DNA of 54,567 bases from Prochlorococcus sp. AG-347-J20 (lineage in GTDB: Bacteria; Cyanobacteriota; Cyanobacteriia; PCC-6307; Cyanobiaceae): assembly GCA_003281485.1 (NCBI GenBank), contig QCBW01000010.1, forward strand, positions 1 to 54,567. Direction: 5' to 3'. Positions 1-8,980 of the stretch are shown here, one piece after another. Position 1 is the first letter of the stretch; every line of letters starts with the position of its first letter. A program made the position numbers and the translations under genes. The notes beneath the pieces were generated by a model. That model was not told where the DNA came from. It saw nothing but the letters and a program-made list of their open reading frames with translations, and did not search any database.

Positions 1-63
1 AGAAAGCAGCTTGCTGCAAGAACTGCTTTAAAAGAAAGTTTTCCTGATATACAAGAAAATTAA
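1..63 (+). CDS. C-terminal tail of an unidentified gene (partial)
   Basis: An open frame enters from the left edge and encodes 20 residues ending in a TAA stop at 61-63. The tail reads KQLAARTALKESFPDIQEN after an initial Arg. It is hydrophilic and carries no motif I recognise, so I assign no function. The next gene starts 15 bases later on the same strand, so the two may be cotranscribed. It is called coding only because the frame is open to the edge and the spacing to the next start fits this compact genome. Confidence 0.45.
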   Translation, partial: RKQLAARTALKESFPDIQEN

Positions 64-77
64 ATATTCAATTAATA

Positions 78-998
78 ATGGCTTTTTTGTTATTTTTTTT
101 ATTTCTTTTAGCTCTATCTATTATTTGGAGTATTAATGCGAGAAAATATACCTCTTCTGGGACAGTGGCATCTGCATATGATGCTTGGACTCAAGATAAG
201 TTACTCGAAAGAATGTGGGGTGAACATATACATTTAGGTTATTATCCTACAGGAAATTTAAATATTGATTTTAGAAAGGCTAAAATCCAGTTCGTTCATG
301 AGTTAGTCAAGTGGAGTGGTTTAGATAAATTGCCAAAAGGTTCCAGAATTCTGGATGTAGGCTGCGGAATAGGAGGAAGTTCTAGGATTCTTGCAAAATA
401 CTATGGTTTTAATGTTACTGGAATTACAATTAGTCCTGCTCAAGTAAAAAGAGCAAGAGAACTTACTCCTCTAGGACTTAACTGCAACTTTCAAGTTATG
501 GATGCATTGGATTTGAAATTTGAAGATGGATCATTTGACGCAGTCTGGAGCGTTGAAGCTGGCGCACATATGAATGATAAAAACAAGTTTGCAGATGAAA
601 TGCTAAGAACTTTGAGACCTGGTGGTTATTTCGCATTGGCTGACTGGAACTCAAGAGATCTCAGAGCATATCCGCCCTCTTTTCTTGAGAAATTAGTTCT
701 TAAACAGTTACTTGAACAGTGGGTACACCCTAACTTTATTAGCATTGATGAATTTGCTGATATTCTTAAAACAAATAAAAATAGTGCAGGAAGGGTATCC
801 TTTGAGAATTGGAATTGTTTTACAAATCCCTCATGGTACGACTCGATAATTGAGGGTATTCGAAGACCCTTTGCTATTTTATCTCTTGGCCCTTTGGCGT
901 TAGTAAAGTCTATTAGAGAAATTCCAACAATTCTTCTCATGAATTGGGCATTTAGAAAAGGTTTAATGGAGTTTGGAGTTTATAAATGTAGGGGATAA
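78..998 (+). CDS. MPBQ/MSBQ-type quinone methyltransferase (Sll0418-like)
   Basis: A 306-residue SAM-dependent methyltransferase. Residues 2-20 form one hydrophobic helix that probably anchors it to a membrane. SAM motif I, ILDVGCGIGGSS, lies at about residues 91-102, and WSVEAGAHM follows at about 155-163. From memory, the whole chain closely resembles Synechocystis Sll0418, including the ARxYxSSxxVAxAYDxWT start and the EIPTILLMxxAF end. That enzyme methylates 2-methyl-6-phytyl- and 2-methyl-6-solanyl-benzoquinol in tocopherol and plastoquinone synthesis. In this organism plastoquinone is the likelier product; that is inference. The length matches the family (about 318 residues). It converges on pheA with a single base between the genes. 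Confidence 0.85.
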   Translation: MAFLLFFLFLLALSIIWSINARKYTSSGTVASAYDAWTQDKLLERMWGEHIHLGYYPTGNLNIDFRKAKIQFVHELVKWSGLDKLPKGSRILDVGCGIGGSSRILAKYYGFNVTGITISPAQVKRARELTPLGLNCNFQVMDALDLKFEDGSFDAVWSVEAGAHMNDKNKFADEMLRTLRPGGYFALADWNSRDLRAYPPSFLEKLVLKQLLEQWVHPNFISIDEFADILKTNKNSAGRVSFENWNCFTNPSWYDSIIEGIRRPFAILSLGPLALVKSIREIPTILLMNWAFRKGLMEFGVYKCRG

Positions 999-999
999 A

Positions 1000-1845
1000 T
1001 TAATCTAATTCAACATTCTCAGAAAGATAATACCCAAAATCTACAAAGTTCTTGCATAGAGGTATTAAATTCTTTTTTAAATCAAGAAAATTGTCTATAT
1101 TGTTGAGATTATTTATTTCTAAATCTATATAAATTATATATTCTCCTAACTCTCTTTTGGAAGGTCTAGATTCTATTTTGCTCATGTTAAATCCATAATC
1201 TGCAATGTAGTTAAGTGTTTTAAGTAAAGCGCCAGGTTTATTTGAAATTAGTGAAAAAGCAAAACTAGCAATATTTGCTTTATGTGAATTTGATTCTTTG
1301 CTCAATAATACAAATCTAGTACAATTCCCAGGAACATCATTAATAGGAAATGCTAATTGTTTAAGTCCTTCAATATGAATTAATGATTTTGAGCCTATAG
1401 CAGCTCTGAATTTACTCCCCTTTACCATATTGACAGCTTCTGATGTTGAATTTGTTGGAAGAGGAATTGCATTTGGTAGGTTTTCAGATAACCATTCTGA
1501 ACATTGGGCTAATGCTTGAGGATGAGATAAAACTTCTGAAATGATTGAAAGTTCTCCTTCACTAATTAATGCATGTTTTATTGGTAAAACGATTGCTTTA
1601 TTGATGAAAATATCCGGAAATTTCCAAAGTGCATCTAGGGTAGCTGTAACTCCTCCTTCAACAGAATTTTCAATAGGAACAATAGCAGCATCACAATTGT
1701 TGTAGGCAATTGATTTAATAACCGAATGTAACCCATTACATGGTACAAATATAGGTGTCTGAAAATTAGCAAGCTCTGATAATATATGAGCTGCTTTTTC
1801 TGCGTATGTTCCTTTTGGACCTAAATATGCAACTTGTTTGCGCAT
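1000..1845 (-). CDS. pheA: Prephenate dehydratase
   Basis: A 281-residue monofunctional prephenate dehydratase, which converts prephenate to phenylpyruvate in phenylalanine synthesis. The N-terminal YLGPKGTYAEKAA and PIENSVEGG (about residues 57-65) are family substrate-site motifs. The catalytic Thr-Arg-Phe motif is at about residues 176-178 (NCTRFVLL). A C-terminal ACT domain covers about residues 193-275. Its ESRP motif, at about 225-228, is associated with phenylalanine feedback in known enzymes. No chorismate mutase domain is present. The ATG start is 52 bases from the divergent DUF1997 gene, so both promoters must lie within or close to that gap. Confidence 0.95.
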   Translation of the reverse strand: MRKQVAYLGPKGTYAEKAAHILSELANFQTPIFVPCNGLHSVIKSIAYNNCDAAIVPIENSVEGGVTATLDALWKFPDIFINKAIVLPIKHALISEGELSIISEVLSHPQALAQCSEWLSENLPNAIPLPTNSTSEAVNMVKGSKFRAAIGSKSLIHIEGLKQLAFPINDVPGNCTRFVLLSKESNSHKANIASFAFSLISNKPGALLKTLNYIADYGFNMSKIESRPSKRELGEYIIYIDLEINNLNNIDNFLDLKKNLIPLCKNFVDFGYYLSENVELD

Positions 1846-1897
1846 GATTAATTGTAAGAAAAAAAGAGATCAAATAAGCATTGGAGGGATATAGAGA

Positions 1898-2416
1898 ATG
1901 CTATTGTCTTTTGATGCAAAGCAGAAACTAAAGCTTTCAGTAACACGAAATAAAGAGTATCTTTCTAAGTATCTTTTGGAAGAAGAAAGAGTTGTTGGAG
2001 CAATGCTAGACTCCAAAAAGTTAGAACCTGAAGGGGAAGGTAGGTTCAAGTATACAGTAACAAGTTTTAAGGTTTTCCAATTAGATATTAACCCTGTTGT
2101 TTCAATTGGGGTAGAGAATAAAGATGGAATTTTAAGAATGAGTGCACTTGAAAGTACATTAGATGGTCTGGGAATTATAGATGATTTTAATCTTATTCTA
2201 AAAGCTAATTTGGAAGCTACTAATATTGGATTAGAAGGTGAGGCGCTTTTAGGTGTTTCTGTGAGTCAACCTCCTTTATTGAAACTTGTTCCAAAGAAAA
2301 TTTTGGAGTCTACTGGACATTCTGTGTTAAACGGGATTTTATTGGGTATCAAGTCGCGAGTTCAACAGCAATTGGTTAGAGATTTCTTGGATTGGTGTGA
2401 ATTAAATAAGATTTGA
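1898..2416 (+). CDS. DUF1997 family protein
   Basis: A 172-residue protein with no signal peptide or transmembrane segment. The sequence pattern matches DUF1997, a family found in cyanobacteria and plastid-bearing eukaryotes with no established biochemical role: an N-terminal half of beta-type segments ([19 protein letters not shown]), then a [20 protein letters not shown] stretch and a C-terminal RDFLDWCE. It diverges from pheA and converges on rnhB, with its last 15 bases overlapping the rnhB 3' end. Neighbours do not suggest a function. The family call is from recognition only. Confidence 0.75.
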   Translation: MLLSFDAKQKLKLSVTRNKEYLSKYLLEEERVVGAMLDSKKLEPEGEGRFKYTVTSFKVFQLDINPVVSIGVENKDGILRMSALESTLDGLGIIDDFNLILKANLEATNIGLEGEALLGVSVSQPPLLKLVPKKILESTGHSVLNGILLGIKSRVQQQLVRDFLDWCELNKI

Positions 2417-3049
2417 TTTTCTTAAAAAGCTTTTTCTATGAAGATTTGTAATTCCATTTTTTTTAATAATTGCGAGATGTTCTCTGGTCCCATACCCTTT
2501 ATTTTTAGATAATAAGTATCCAGGAAATTTCTTTTCTAACCTCTCCATAAGATTATCCCTGGATACTTTGGCAATTATGCTTGCTGAAGATATCGCAATA
2601 AACTTCGAGTCCCCAGAAATAATATTTTTCTGAATTCCATCCCATGGCCTCAATAATAATGGACCATCAACTATTATTTCAGATGGTTTCTCCTTTAATT
2701 TTTTTAAAGCCCTAATCATAGAAAGTTCAGTTGCATATCTGATGCCGAACTTATCTATTTCTCTTGATGAAGATTGCCCAATTCCATAATCTGAAGAAAG
2801 TAATAAAATTTTTGGAAAAAGTATTTGTCTTTTTTTTTGCGTTAATTTTTTACTATCTGTCACACCTAATTTTTTTAAAGTAATCCTATTCTTTTTAGTT
2901 AATACAACAACTGCGGAAAAAACTGGACCAAAAACTGATCCCCTTCCAACTTCATCTATTCCAACTTGGGATACTTTATTCAATACTTGCTGAAGATCTT
3001 CTTCTTTTTTTTCTTGCATTATTAATTTCATCATTAAATTCCATTTCAT
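2402..3049 (-). CDS. rnhB: Ribonuclease HII
   Basis: Cleaves the RNA strand of RNA-DNA hybrids and removes single ribonucleotides from DNA. The first two acidic catalytic residues are in GIDEVGRG (D32, E33 from this start). The later acidic positions appear to be D128 (EIIVDGP) and D165 (KVSRD). DSKKL follows at 65-69. The ATG at 3049 gives 215 residues and overlaps the rne 3' end by 74 bases. In-frame Met codons at residues 6, 7 and 11 are alternatives; the start at Met11 (3019) would reduce the overlap to 44 bases and begins MQEKKEED. Either way it is probably translated from the rne transcript. It converges on the DUF1997 gene with a 15-base overlap. Confidence 0.92.
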   Translation of the reverse strand: MKWNLMMKLIMQEKKEEDLQQVLNKVSQVGIDEVGRGSVFGPVFSAVVVLTKKNRITLKKLGVTDSKKLTQKKRQILFPKILLLSSDYGIGQSSSREIDKFGIRYATELSMIRALKKLKEKPSEIIVDGPLLLRPWDGIQKNIISGDSKFIAISSASIIAKVSRDNLMERLEKKFPGYLLSKNKGYGTREHLAIIKKNGITNLHRKSFLRKSNLI

Positions 3050-4784
3050 CCTTCTGATCTTGTGAAATGATTTCTTTATTATCGCTTGTTTTTTTTGTTG
3101 ATTTATCTATGGAATTAGAATTATCCTCAATCTCAATAGCCTCTGCTTTTTTAGATTTTGCTATTGTTTTTGCTTTTTTTGCTTTTGTTTTTTTATTATC
3201 TAAAGAGAATTCTTTGTTCTCAATATTGTCCTTTAGGAGCACAAAATTATTGCTAGTGAGATATTCTTTACCTAACTTTATTAGTGGATTTATACCTAAT
3301 TGACTGAAAACAATTTTTTCATCATTAGTAAGATCAACAGTTATTATCTTTTTTTCTTTTGAATTAGATATATTCAAATCATTATCATTTTCTTTTCTGT
3401 CAGAAAGATATTCCTTATCAAGGTTCTTGGTGGGGGTGAGGAATTCATTTTCAATTACTTTTTCATGCTTATTAGTTGATTGTGTATGATCACTATCTTC
3501 AAAATTTATATCTTTTGATTTATCAGGTTTTTCTTCAAAATTTTTAATTTGTAGATTAAAATTCAATTCATTTTCTACATGGCCTGTCCCATTGCAGTTA
3601 TTACATTTTTTGCCAAATAATTCATATATATTTTGACCTTGCCTTTTTCTGGTTAACTCAACTAAGCCTAATTCAGTTAGCTGAGCTATTTGAGGCCTTG
3701 CAGAATCATCTTTTATTGCTGCGGTAAAATGCTCTAGTAACTGGAATTGATCTCTTCTGGATTCCATGTCAATAAAATCTACCACGATAACTCCTCCAAT
3801 ATTTCTTAATTTCATTTGTCTTGAGATTTCAACTGCTGCCTCACAATTTGTCCACAAAACAGTTTGCCTTGAGTTCGCAGATCTTGTAAATGATCCTGAG
3901 TTAACATCAATCACTGTAAGAGCTTCAGTTGGTTCAATAATTATGTAACCTCCAGAAGGAAGATCTACTCTTGGTTGAAGAGATTTTTGAATAGTTTTCT
4001 TGATTTCATACTTTTCTAAAATGTGTTGGTCTAGTTTGTCATCGTAAAAATCAATATCTATATTAGATTCATAATTTACTAAAAAATCTTTTGCCCTTTC
4101 AACAGAAAATTGACTATCGATAATTATTCTTTTAGTAGATAATTTAATATGATCTCTCAAAATCTTAAGAGAGAAATCTTCATCTCTTTTTATCAAATTT
4201 GGTGGATTAGAAGTTTCAGAAACTTTTAAAATATTTTCCCATTGTTGAATTAAGTTTTCTAGATCTTCAATTAGTAATTCTTCTTTTATTTTTTCGGCCT
4301 CTGTTCTAAACAATAAACCTGTGCTAGGGGGTTTTATTAAAACCCCAAGAGCTTTTAAACGGTTTCTCTCAGTTTCTGTATTTATCTTTCTGGAAATATT
4401 TACTCCTTGACCATATGGCTGCAATATCAAATATTTTCCAGGTATTGAAATACTACCGGTAAGTCTAGGTCCCTTTGATCCAGTAGGTTCTTTCATTACT
4501 TGTACAAGAACTTTTTGTTTTGGTTCTAGTAATTCGGTTATTCCAAATGTCCCTTTTTTAAGTCTAAGTGGACCTAAATCCGAAACATGGATGAATCCAT
4601 TTTTCTCACTTTCACCGATATTTATAAAAGCTGCATCAATGCCAGGGAGAACATTTTCAACTGTTCCTAAAAAAATATCGCCAATTTGATATTGACCTTG
4701 TGCGACGATTAATTCATCAACTCGATCATCCGTGAGTAGTGCTGCTATTCGAGCCTCCTCAGCGATGATAATTTGCTGAGACAT
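2976..4784 (-). CDS. rne: Ribonuclease E/G
   Basis: A 602-residue endoribonuclease of the compact cyanobacterial RNase E type, responsible for mRNA turnover and RNA processing. An S1 RNA-binding domain lies at about residues 35-115. The catalytic Mg-binding aspartates are in IDVNSG (D293) and VVDFIDM (D336). The zinc-link CxxC (C394, C397) sits in [11 protein letters not shown]. The C-terminal 200 residues are low-complexity, rich in Lys, Asp and Asn. They end in [12 protein letters not shown], which resembles the conserved cyanobacterial terminal motif (RRRRRRSSA) reported to bind polynucleotide phosphorylase. rnhB starts inside its 3' end. A gap of about 300 bases upstream could hold a long 5' leader. 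Confidence 0.95.
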   Translation of the reverse strand: MSQQIIIAEEARIAALLTDDRVDELIVAQGQYQIGDIFLGTVENVLPGIDAAFINIGESEKNGFIHVSDLGPLRLKKGTFGITELLEPKQKVLVQVMKEPTGSKGPRLTGSISIPGKYLILQPYGQGVNISRKINTETERNRLKALGVLIKPPSTGLLFRTEAEKIKEELLIEDLENLIQQWENILKVSETSNPPNLIKRDEDFSLKILRDHIKLSTKRIIIDSQFSVERAKDFLVNYESNIDIDFYDDKLDQHILEKYEIKKTIQKSLQPRVDLPSGGYIIIEPTEALTVIDVNSGSFTRSANSRQTVLWTNCEAAVEISRQMKLRNIGGVIVVDFIDMESRRDQFQLLEHFTAAIKDDSARPQIAQLTELGLVELTRKRQGQNIYELFGKKCNNCNGTGHVENELNFNLQIKNFEEKPDKSKDINFEDSDHTQSTNKHEKVIENEFLTPTKNLDKEYLSDRKENDNDLNISNSKEKKIITVDLTNDEKIVFSQLGINPLIKLGKEYLTSNNFVLLKDNIENKEFSLDNKKTKAKKAKTIAKSKKAEAIEIEDNSNSIDKSTKKTSDNKEIISQDQKDEMEFNDEINNARKKRRRSSASIE

Positions 4785-5081
4785 ATAGTTGATTCTAAAT
4801 GATTTGGATTTTGAAAATCGTCTAAATTAAAGAGCTAGATTTTATTTTTTAATAGAGCAATTTTATAACCTATTATTGTTTACTCTTTAAAAATTAATAA
4901 AGTTAATAGTGATTGAATTCTGCAATTTATAAAGCTTTAAACGAGTTTCAAACTAATTGAAATTGATTTCACAGATATGGTTATTTCTTTGATTAACCAT
5001 AACTAAAATAATTTTAACATCTAATCACCATTAAAGCACGTTAATACATTATTCTAATATTGGTGAATTTTTTTATCTACA
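4785..5081. other. Divergent intergenic region rne/dapL
   Basis: This 297-base AT-rich gap separates the divergent rne and dapL starts and must hold both promoters. I found no small gene. One clear inverted repeat is visible: TATGGTTA at 4976-4983 pairs with TAACCATA at 4994-5001 (8-bp stem, 10-base loop). It lies about 190 bases upstream of rne and 80 bases upstream of dapL, so it could be an operator or part of a leader for either. The rne leader in other bacteria is a site of autoregulation; a role here is inference. Confidence 0.5.
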
Positions 5082-6308
5082 GTGGTTCAAGTAAACGAAA
5101 ATTATTTAAAACTCAAAGCAGGCTATTTATTCCCTGAAATTGCAAAAAGGGTAAAAATATATTCTCAATCAAATAAAAGTGCTGAAATTATTAAGCTTGG
5201 TATTGGAGATGTTACAGAACCATTACCTAGAGCATGCATAGAGGCTATGGGTAAAGCTTTGGATGAAATGGGTACAAGTGATGGTTTTAGAGGTTATGGA
5301 CCAGAACAAGGTTATTCTTGGCTGAGAGAAAAAATATCTCAGCATGATTATATTTCGAGAGGCTGTCAAATTTCACCTGAAGAAATCTTTGTTTCAGATG
5401 GTTCTAAATGCGATAGTAGCAATATTTTAGATATTCTTGGCAAAGATAATTCAATTGCTGTAACAGATCCTGTTTACCCTGTTTATGTAGATAGTAACGT
5501 CATGACAGGCAGAACTGGAGATGCTCTTGAAAATGGTACTTATCAAGGATTAACCTATCTTTCAATAAATGAGGGGAACAACTTTCTACCAAAACTACCT
5601 GAAAAAAAAGTTGATATTTTATATTTATGTTTTCCTAATAATCCGACTGGAGCGACTATAACTAAAAAAGAATTGAAAAAGTGGGTTGACTATGCTCTTC
5701 AAAACAAATCTCTGATACTTTTTGATGCCGCTTATGAAGCGTTTATTCAAGATAATGATATTCCACATTCAATCTATGAGATTGAGGGAGCGAAGGATTG
5801 TGCTATTGAATTTAGATCTTTCTCAAAGAATGCAGGATTCACTGGAGTTAGATGTGCTCTTACAGTAATACCAAAAAATCTCAAAGGTTTGAGCTCCACA
5901 AATGAGGAAATAGATTTATGGCCTCTTTGGAATAGGCGACAATCTACAAAGTTCAATGGAGTAAGTTATGTGGTTCAGAGAGGAGCAGAGGCTGTTTATT
6001 CTCTTGAAGGGAAGCAACAGGTGAAAGGATTAATTGATTTTTATATGGAAAATGCAAAAATCATGAAAAATAAACTTCAGACTGCAGGATATAAAGTTTA
6101 TGGTGGAGACAATGCTCCTTATATCTGGATTAAAGTTCCTGATCAAATGACATCCTGGGACTTTTTTGATTTCCTTTTGCAGAAAGTCAGTGTAGTTGGA
6201 ACACCTGGGAGCGGATTTGGTTTGTCAGGAGAAGGTTATTTTCGTTTGTCAGCATTTAACTCACGATCAAACGTCATTGATGCAATGGAAAGAATAATTA
6301 ATATATAA
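5082..6308 (+). CDS. dapL: LL-diaminopimelate aminotransferase
   Basis: A 408-residue fold-type I PLP aminotransferase. It converts tetrahydrodipicolinate directly to LL-diaminopimelate, the short lysine and peptidoglycan route of cyanobacteria, plants and Chlamydia. The PLP lysine is K249 in [19 protein letters not shown] (about residues 184-190) and the cofactor-contacting FDAAY follow the family pattern, and the N-terminal [19 protein letters not shown] is typical of DapL. The start is GTG at 5082, since no suitable ATG is near. clpS follows 33 bases later. Confidence 0.95.
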   Translation: MVQVNENYLKLKAGYLFPEIAKRVKIYSQSNKSAEIIKLGIGDVTEPLPRACIEAMGKALDEMGTSDGFRGYGPEQGYSWLREKISQHDYISRGCQISPEEIFVSDGSKCDSSNILDILGKDNSIAVTDPVYPVYVDSNVMTGRTGDALENGTYQGLTYLSINEGNNFLPKLPEKKVDILYLCFPNNPTGATITKKELKKWVDYALQNKSLILFDAAYEAFIQDNDIPHSIYEIEGAKDCAIEFRSFSKNAGFTGVRCALTVIPKNLKGLSSTNEEIDLWPLWNRRQSTKFNGVSYVVQRGAEAVYSLEGKQQVKGLIDFYMENAKIMKNKLQTAGYKVYGGDNAPYIWIKVPDQMTSWDFFDFLLQKVSVVGTPGSGFGLSGEGYFRLSAFNSRSNVIDAMERIINI

Positions 6309-6341
6309 TTGTTAATACAATTTATACTCTAAAAAATTTTA

Positions 6342-6659
6342 ATGCTATCCATAAAGTTAGAACAAAGTGTAAGTAATAATTCAGCAGTAATTGAAAAGAA
6401 ACCTGCTGAATTAAAAAATAAATCTCCTAAATATAAGGTCTTGCTTCATAATGACCCAGTTAATTCTATGGAGTATGTAACTATTTCACTTCGAGAAGTT
6501 GTGCCGCAATTAAGTGAGCAGGATGCTATTTCCATAATGCTGGAGGCTCATAACACGGGAGTTGGTTTAGTAATTATTTGTGATTTAGAGCCTGCAGAAT
6601 TCTACTCAGAATCATTAAAGTCTAAAGGAATTTCTAGTTCAATTGAGAAAGAGGATTAA
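6342..6659 (+). CDS. clpS: ATP-dependent Clp protease adaptor ClpS
   Basis: A 105-residue adaptor that hands N-degron substrates to the ClpC or ClpA-type chaperone. The core motif YKVLLHNDPVNSMEYV lies at about residues 30-46; the Asn-Asp-Pro and Met are typical of the N-degron pocket region. EAHNTGVGLV follows near residue 68. The first 25 residues are a hydrophilic extension, as in other ClpS proteins. It is downstream of dapL on the same strand with a 33-base gap. It converges on the radical SAM gene 15 bases away. Confidence 0.93.
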   Translation: MLSIKLEQSVSNNSAVIEKKPAELKNKSPKYKVLLHNDPVNSMEYVTISLREVVPQLSEQDAISIMLEAHNTGVGLVIICDLEPAEFYSESLKSKGISSSIEKED

Positions 6660-6674
6660 TAACGGTTGAATTTA

Positions 6675-8288
6675 TTATTTAGAATGAGCTAATTTCCTTT
6701 CTGATAAGGGACGGACTTTTAAAGATTCTTTTAATGAGGACTTGCCGTATTCTCTCTCAAGAATGTTGATAACTGTTTTCCCAAATTCATCTTCTGGATT
6801 ATCAAAAGCTTCTAAACAAACCTGACCAAGTTTTTTTCCTAGCGAGCCTGGATTCCAAAGCAGCTTTCTCGCTGTCCACGGCATCATGCTCATTGGATTA
6901 TAGTTTGGCTTCAAAATTTTATGTTCCAGGGCATACTTCTCAAGTAGGGTGTGAGGTTGCAAACCTATGAAGAATATGGCTGGATCAACTAAGCCTTTAC
7001 CAAAAATATTTTCTAATTCTCTATGGTAAGCGATTGTTTGTCTTATGGTGCTGGGCGTTTCATCAAAAACATTAAATGAATAATTGACTGAAACATGATT
7101 CTTAAAACCTGATTTGACTAGCATTCTGCAATTATTCAATACAGTTTCAAGGTCATATGCTAATCTCATTTTTCTAACAAGTTCTTGAGATCCCGACGTA
7201 ATACCTATTTCAAAATAGCTCATACCCGTATCAACCATAAGCTGGGCTAACTCAGCATCAATATTATCTGCTCTGATGTATGCAGCCCAATTAATATCGT
7301 CCCAGCCTTGATCTTTAATTGCTTTCAAAAGTGTTTTTGCATCTTCAATATGTTTTTTGGCTGGAATAAACTGGGCATCTGTGAACCAAAATCCCCTTAC
7401 TCCAAGATCATATAATTGCTTCATTTCTTTGATTACTTCGTTAACAGGATTAACGCGAACCTGCTTGCCCTCCACAACTGTATAAACACAGAAACAACAA
7501 TTATGAGGACATCCTCTTTTTGTTTGTACCCCTACGTAGTAGTCTCCTCCTTCAATATACCAATTGAATTCAGGCCATATCGATTTTATATATTTATAAT
7601 TGCAGGCAGTTTTTACAGTGCCTAAAGGTTGTTCATGTATTAATTTGTTCCGAGGTTTTTGTCCAGCAATATAACATCTTTCTTCCTCTATTGAATCTCC
7701 TCTAATGATTTTTTCTATGAGATTTTCTCCTTCTCCAACTGAAATAACAGTTCCTTTTGGGAGTAGATTACCCAATTGTTCATAGAAAACACTAACAGCT
7801 CCACCTCCTAAGATTACTTTTACATTTTTGTTGTATTTTTGTGCTCTTTTTAGTCCCATTTTTACTAAAGAAGTATTTCTATATATTTCTCCATAATGAG
7901 ATGCAATTAATTTTAATCCCCCCCATGAACCTCGTATTTTTTTAAAAATGTTTTTTGAGTAGAAAACTTCAAAAGAGTTCTGCAGTGGATTTCCACTTCT
8001 GCCATCAACAGGTGCATAAATTTGTATATCTCTCCATGAAAAAATGATTAGATGTGGTCTAAATTGATCAATTTTTCTAGATAAATATTTGGAAACTTTA
8101 TTAGATGGAATTATTGCTAGATCAATGAATTGCTGCTCTATATCTGGATAACATTTATGAATATGATCTGCCAGATATATAGGCCCTATTGGAAATATTG
8201 GATTACATGGAAGCCTTACAGTCAGAATTTTTCCGTAATGAACTTTTTGGAAATTATTTTTTTTTAATCTTTTGGACTCTAAATTCAT
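6675..8288 (-). CDS. Radical SAM protein with cobalamin-binding-like N-terminal domain
   Basis: A 537-residue protein. Residues 20-200 look like the Rossmann-type cobalamin-binding domain found before many radical SAM cores, with PIGPIYLADHI, IIFSWRD and VILGGGA segments. I do not see a DxHxxG cobalamin-ligand motif. The radical SAM [4Fe-4S] motif CxxxCxxC is C260, C264 and C267 (RGCPHNCCFC), followed by a core with the FWFTDAQF and FEIGITSGS strands. The family is conserved in cyanobacteria. I recall it being named for photosystem II high-light acclimation, but the substrate is not known to me. It converges on clpS; upstream is a 312-base gene-free stretch. Confidence 0.8.
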   Translation of the reverse strand: MNLESKRLKKNNFQKVHYGKILTVRLPCNPIFPIGPIYLADHIHKCYPDIEQQFIDLAIIPSNKVSKYLSRKIDQFRPHLIIFSWRDIQIYAPVDGRSGNPLQNSFEVFYSKNIFKKIRGSWGGLKLIASHYGEIYRNTSLVKMGLKRAQKYNKNVKVILGGGAVSVFYEQLGNLLPKGTVISVGEGENLIEKIIRGDSIEEERCYIAGQKPRNKLIHEQPLGTVKTACNYKYIKSIWPEFNWYIEGGDYYVGVQTKRGCPHNCCFCVYTVVEGKQVRVNPVNEVIKEMKQLYDLGVRGFWFTDAQFIPAKKHIEDAKTLLKAIKDQGWDDINWAAYIRADNIDAELAQLMVDTGMSYFEIGITSGSQELVRKMRLAYDLETVLNNCRMLVKSGFKNHVSVNYSFNVFDETPSTIRQTIAYHRELENIFGKGLVDPAIFFIGLQPHTLLEKYALEHKILKPNYNPMSMMPWTARKLLWNPGSLGKKLGQVCLEAFDNPEDEFGKTVINILEREYGKSSLKESLKVRPLSERKLAHSK

Positions 8289-8418
8289 GCCATGAAAATC
8301 TGATGAATCTACTTTTATTTATTAGAATCTAACTACTTTATTCCTAATTTGGAAAAATTTAAAATCTTTAAAATAAAAATCTACGTTAATTTTTCTATTC
8401 TTATGTAAGAAATAATAT

Positions 8419-8433
8419 AAGTACGGCGTACTT
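8419..8433. promoter_or_regulatory. 15-bp palindrome AAGTAC-N3-GTACTT (copy 1)
   Basis: Perfect 6-bp half-sites AAGTAC and GTACTT are separated by GGC. It lies 131 bases upstream of the radical SAM start. The same half-sites with the same 3-base spacing recur at 31156-31170. Spacing and sequence do not match the cyanobacterial LexA box (4-base gap) or the NtcA box (GTA-N8-TAC). A transcription factor operator is inferred only from symmetry, intergenic position and recurrence. Confidence 0.35.
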
Positions 8434-8496
8434 TGTGAAGCTTAAAATCACTAGTATATTGGGCTTGTAGGATACAAAATCTCTTATAAAAAGCTA

Positions 8497-8521
8497 TTTT
8501 ACTTTTTTGCTTAAAGTAAAA
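8497..8521 (-). terminator. AT-rich hairpin downstream of tRNA-Thr, possible terminator
   Basis: A 9-bp stem, TTTTACTTT at 8497-8505 with AAAGTAAAA at 8513-8521, encloses a 7-base loop. Read on the minus strand it lies about 80 bases beyond the tRNA 3' end and is followed by TAGCTTTTT. The stem has only two G-C pairs, so it is a weak candidate for ending the tRNA transcript. Confidence 0.25.
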
Positions 8522-8600
8522 GATGGTTTAATAAATTAGCTTAAAAAGATTTTCAGAATTTAAAATTTCAATTGTTCTTGTTTTCAAATTTACTTTAAAG

Positions 8601-8672
8601 TGCCGATAATTGGAATTGAACCAACGACCTACTGTTTACGAAACAGTTGCTCTACCGCTGAGCTATACCGGC
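8601..8672 (-). tRNA. tRNA-Thr (anticodon CGU)
   Basis: The reverse strand folds as a 72-nt cloverleaf. The acceptor GCCGGTA pairs with TATCGGC (one G-T pair), and the discriminator is A. The D arm contains AGCTCAGCGGTAGAGC. The anticodon stem ACTGT/ACAGT encloses loop TTCGTAA with anticodon CGT at the central position. The T arm contains GGTTCAATTCC. It decodes ACG threonine codons. The CCA end is not encoded. It stands alone between the radical SAM gene and the DUF3493 gene. Confidence 0.95.
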
Positions 8673-8727
8673 AAGATTAAAATTTTGAGACTTTAATATA
8701 AACTTAATTCTATGATTTCAAAAATTT

Positions 8728-8961
8728 ATGTCAAAAATAGATCCTGAATTAAAAAAGAGATTATTAAAGGAATCCCAAGCCCCTTTTAAAGGGTTGAGGA
8801 GAATATTATGGATAGCATTTAGTGGTTCAGCATTCTTAGGTCTTTTAATAATGCTCTCAAGAATTTTAAGTGGAAATGAGTTTCAGCAAAATAACCTTCT
8901 CATACAATTGGGTGCTTGTGTACTATTTCCTGCTTTGTTGTTCCTTGACAGAAACAAATAG
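8728..8961 (+). CDS. DUF3493 (LPA1/Rep27-like) small membrane protein
   Basis: A 77-residue protein with a basic amphipathic N-terminus (PELKKRLLKESQAPFKGLRR), then two predicted membrane helices at about residues 26-45 and 57-74. The pattern matches DUF3493. In plants and green algae this domain occurs at the C-terminus of LPA1/REP27, proteins needed for photosystem II assembly or D1 repair. A similar role for the stand-alone cyanobacterial protein is inference. It is 55 bases from the tRNA and converges on infB, whose 3' end is 19 bases away. Confidence 0.7.
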   Translation: MSKIDPELKKRLLKESQAPFKGLRRILWIAFSGSAFLGLLIMLSRILSGNEFQQNNLLIQLGACVLFPALLFLDRNK

Positions 8962-8980
8962 TGTTAGGTTGAAAATTTAA

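Larger units (their letters stand above)
8289..8600. other. Gene-free stretch between the radical SAM gene and tRNA-Thr
   Basis: These 312 bases hold no open frame that I can support on either strand; the longest candidates are under 20 codons. Two inverted repeats stand out. One is AAGTAC-GGC-GTACTT at 8419-8433. The other is an AT-rich hairpin at 8497-8521. The region probably contains the promoter of the minus-strand radical SAM gene and the 3' trailer of the minus-strand tRNA. Confidence 0.5.

Noticed and set aside
8419..8433. LexA operator
   Set aside because: The cyanobacterial LexA box as I know it (RGTAC-NNN-DGTWCB) has four bases between GTAC and GTWC. This site and its twin at 31156 have three.
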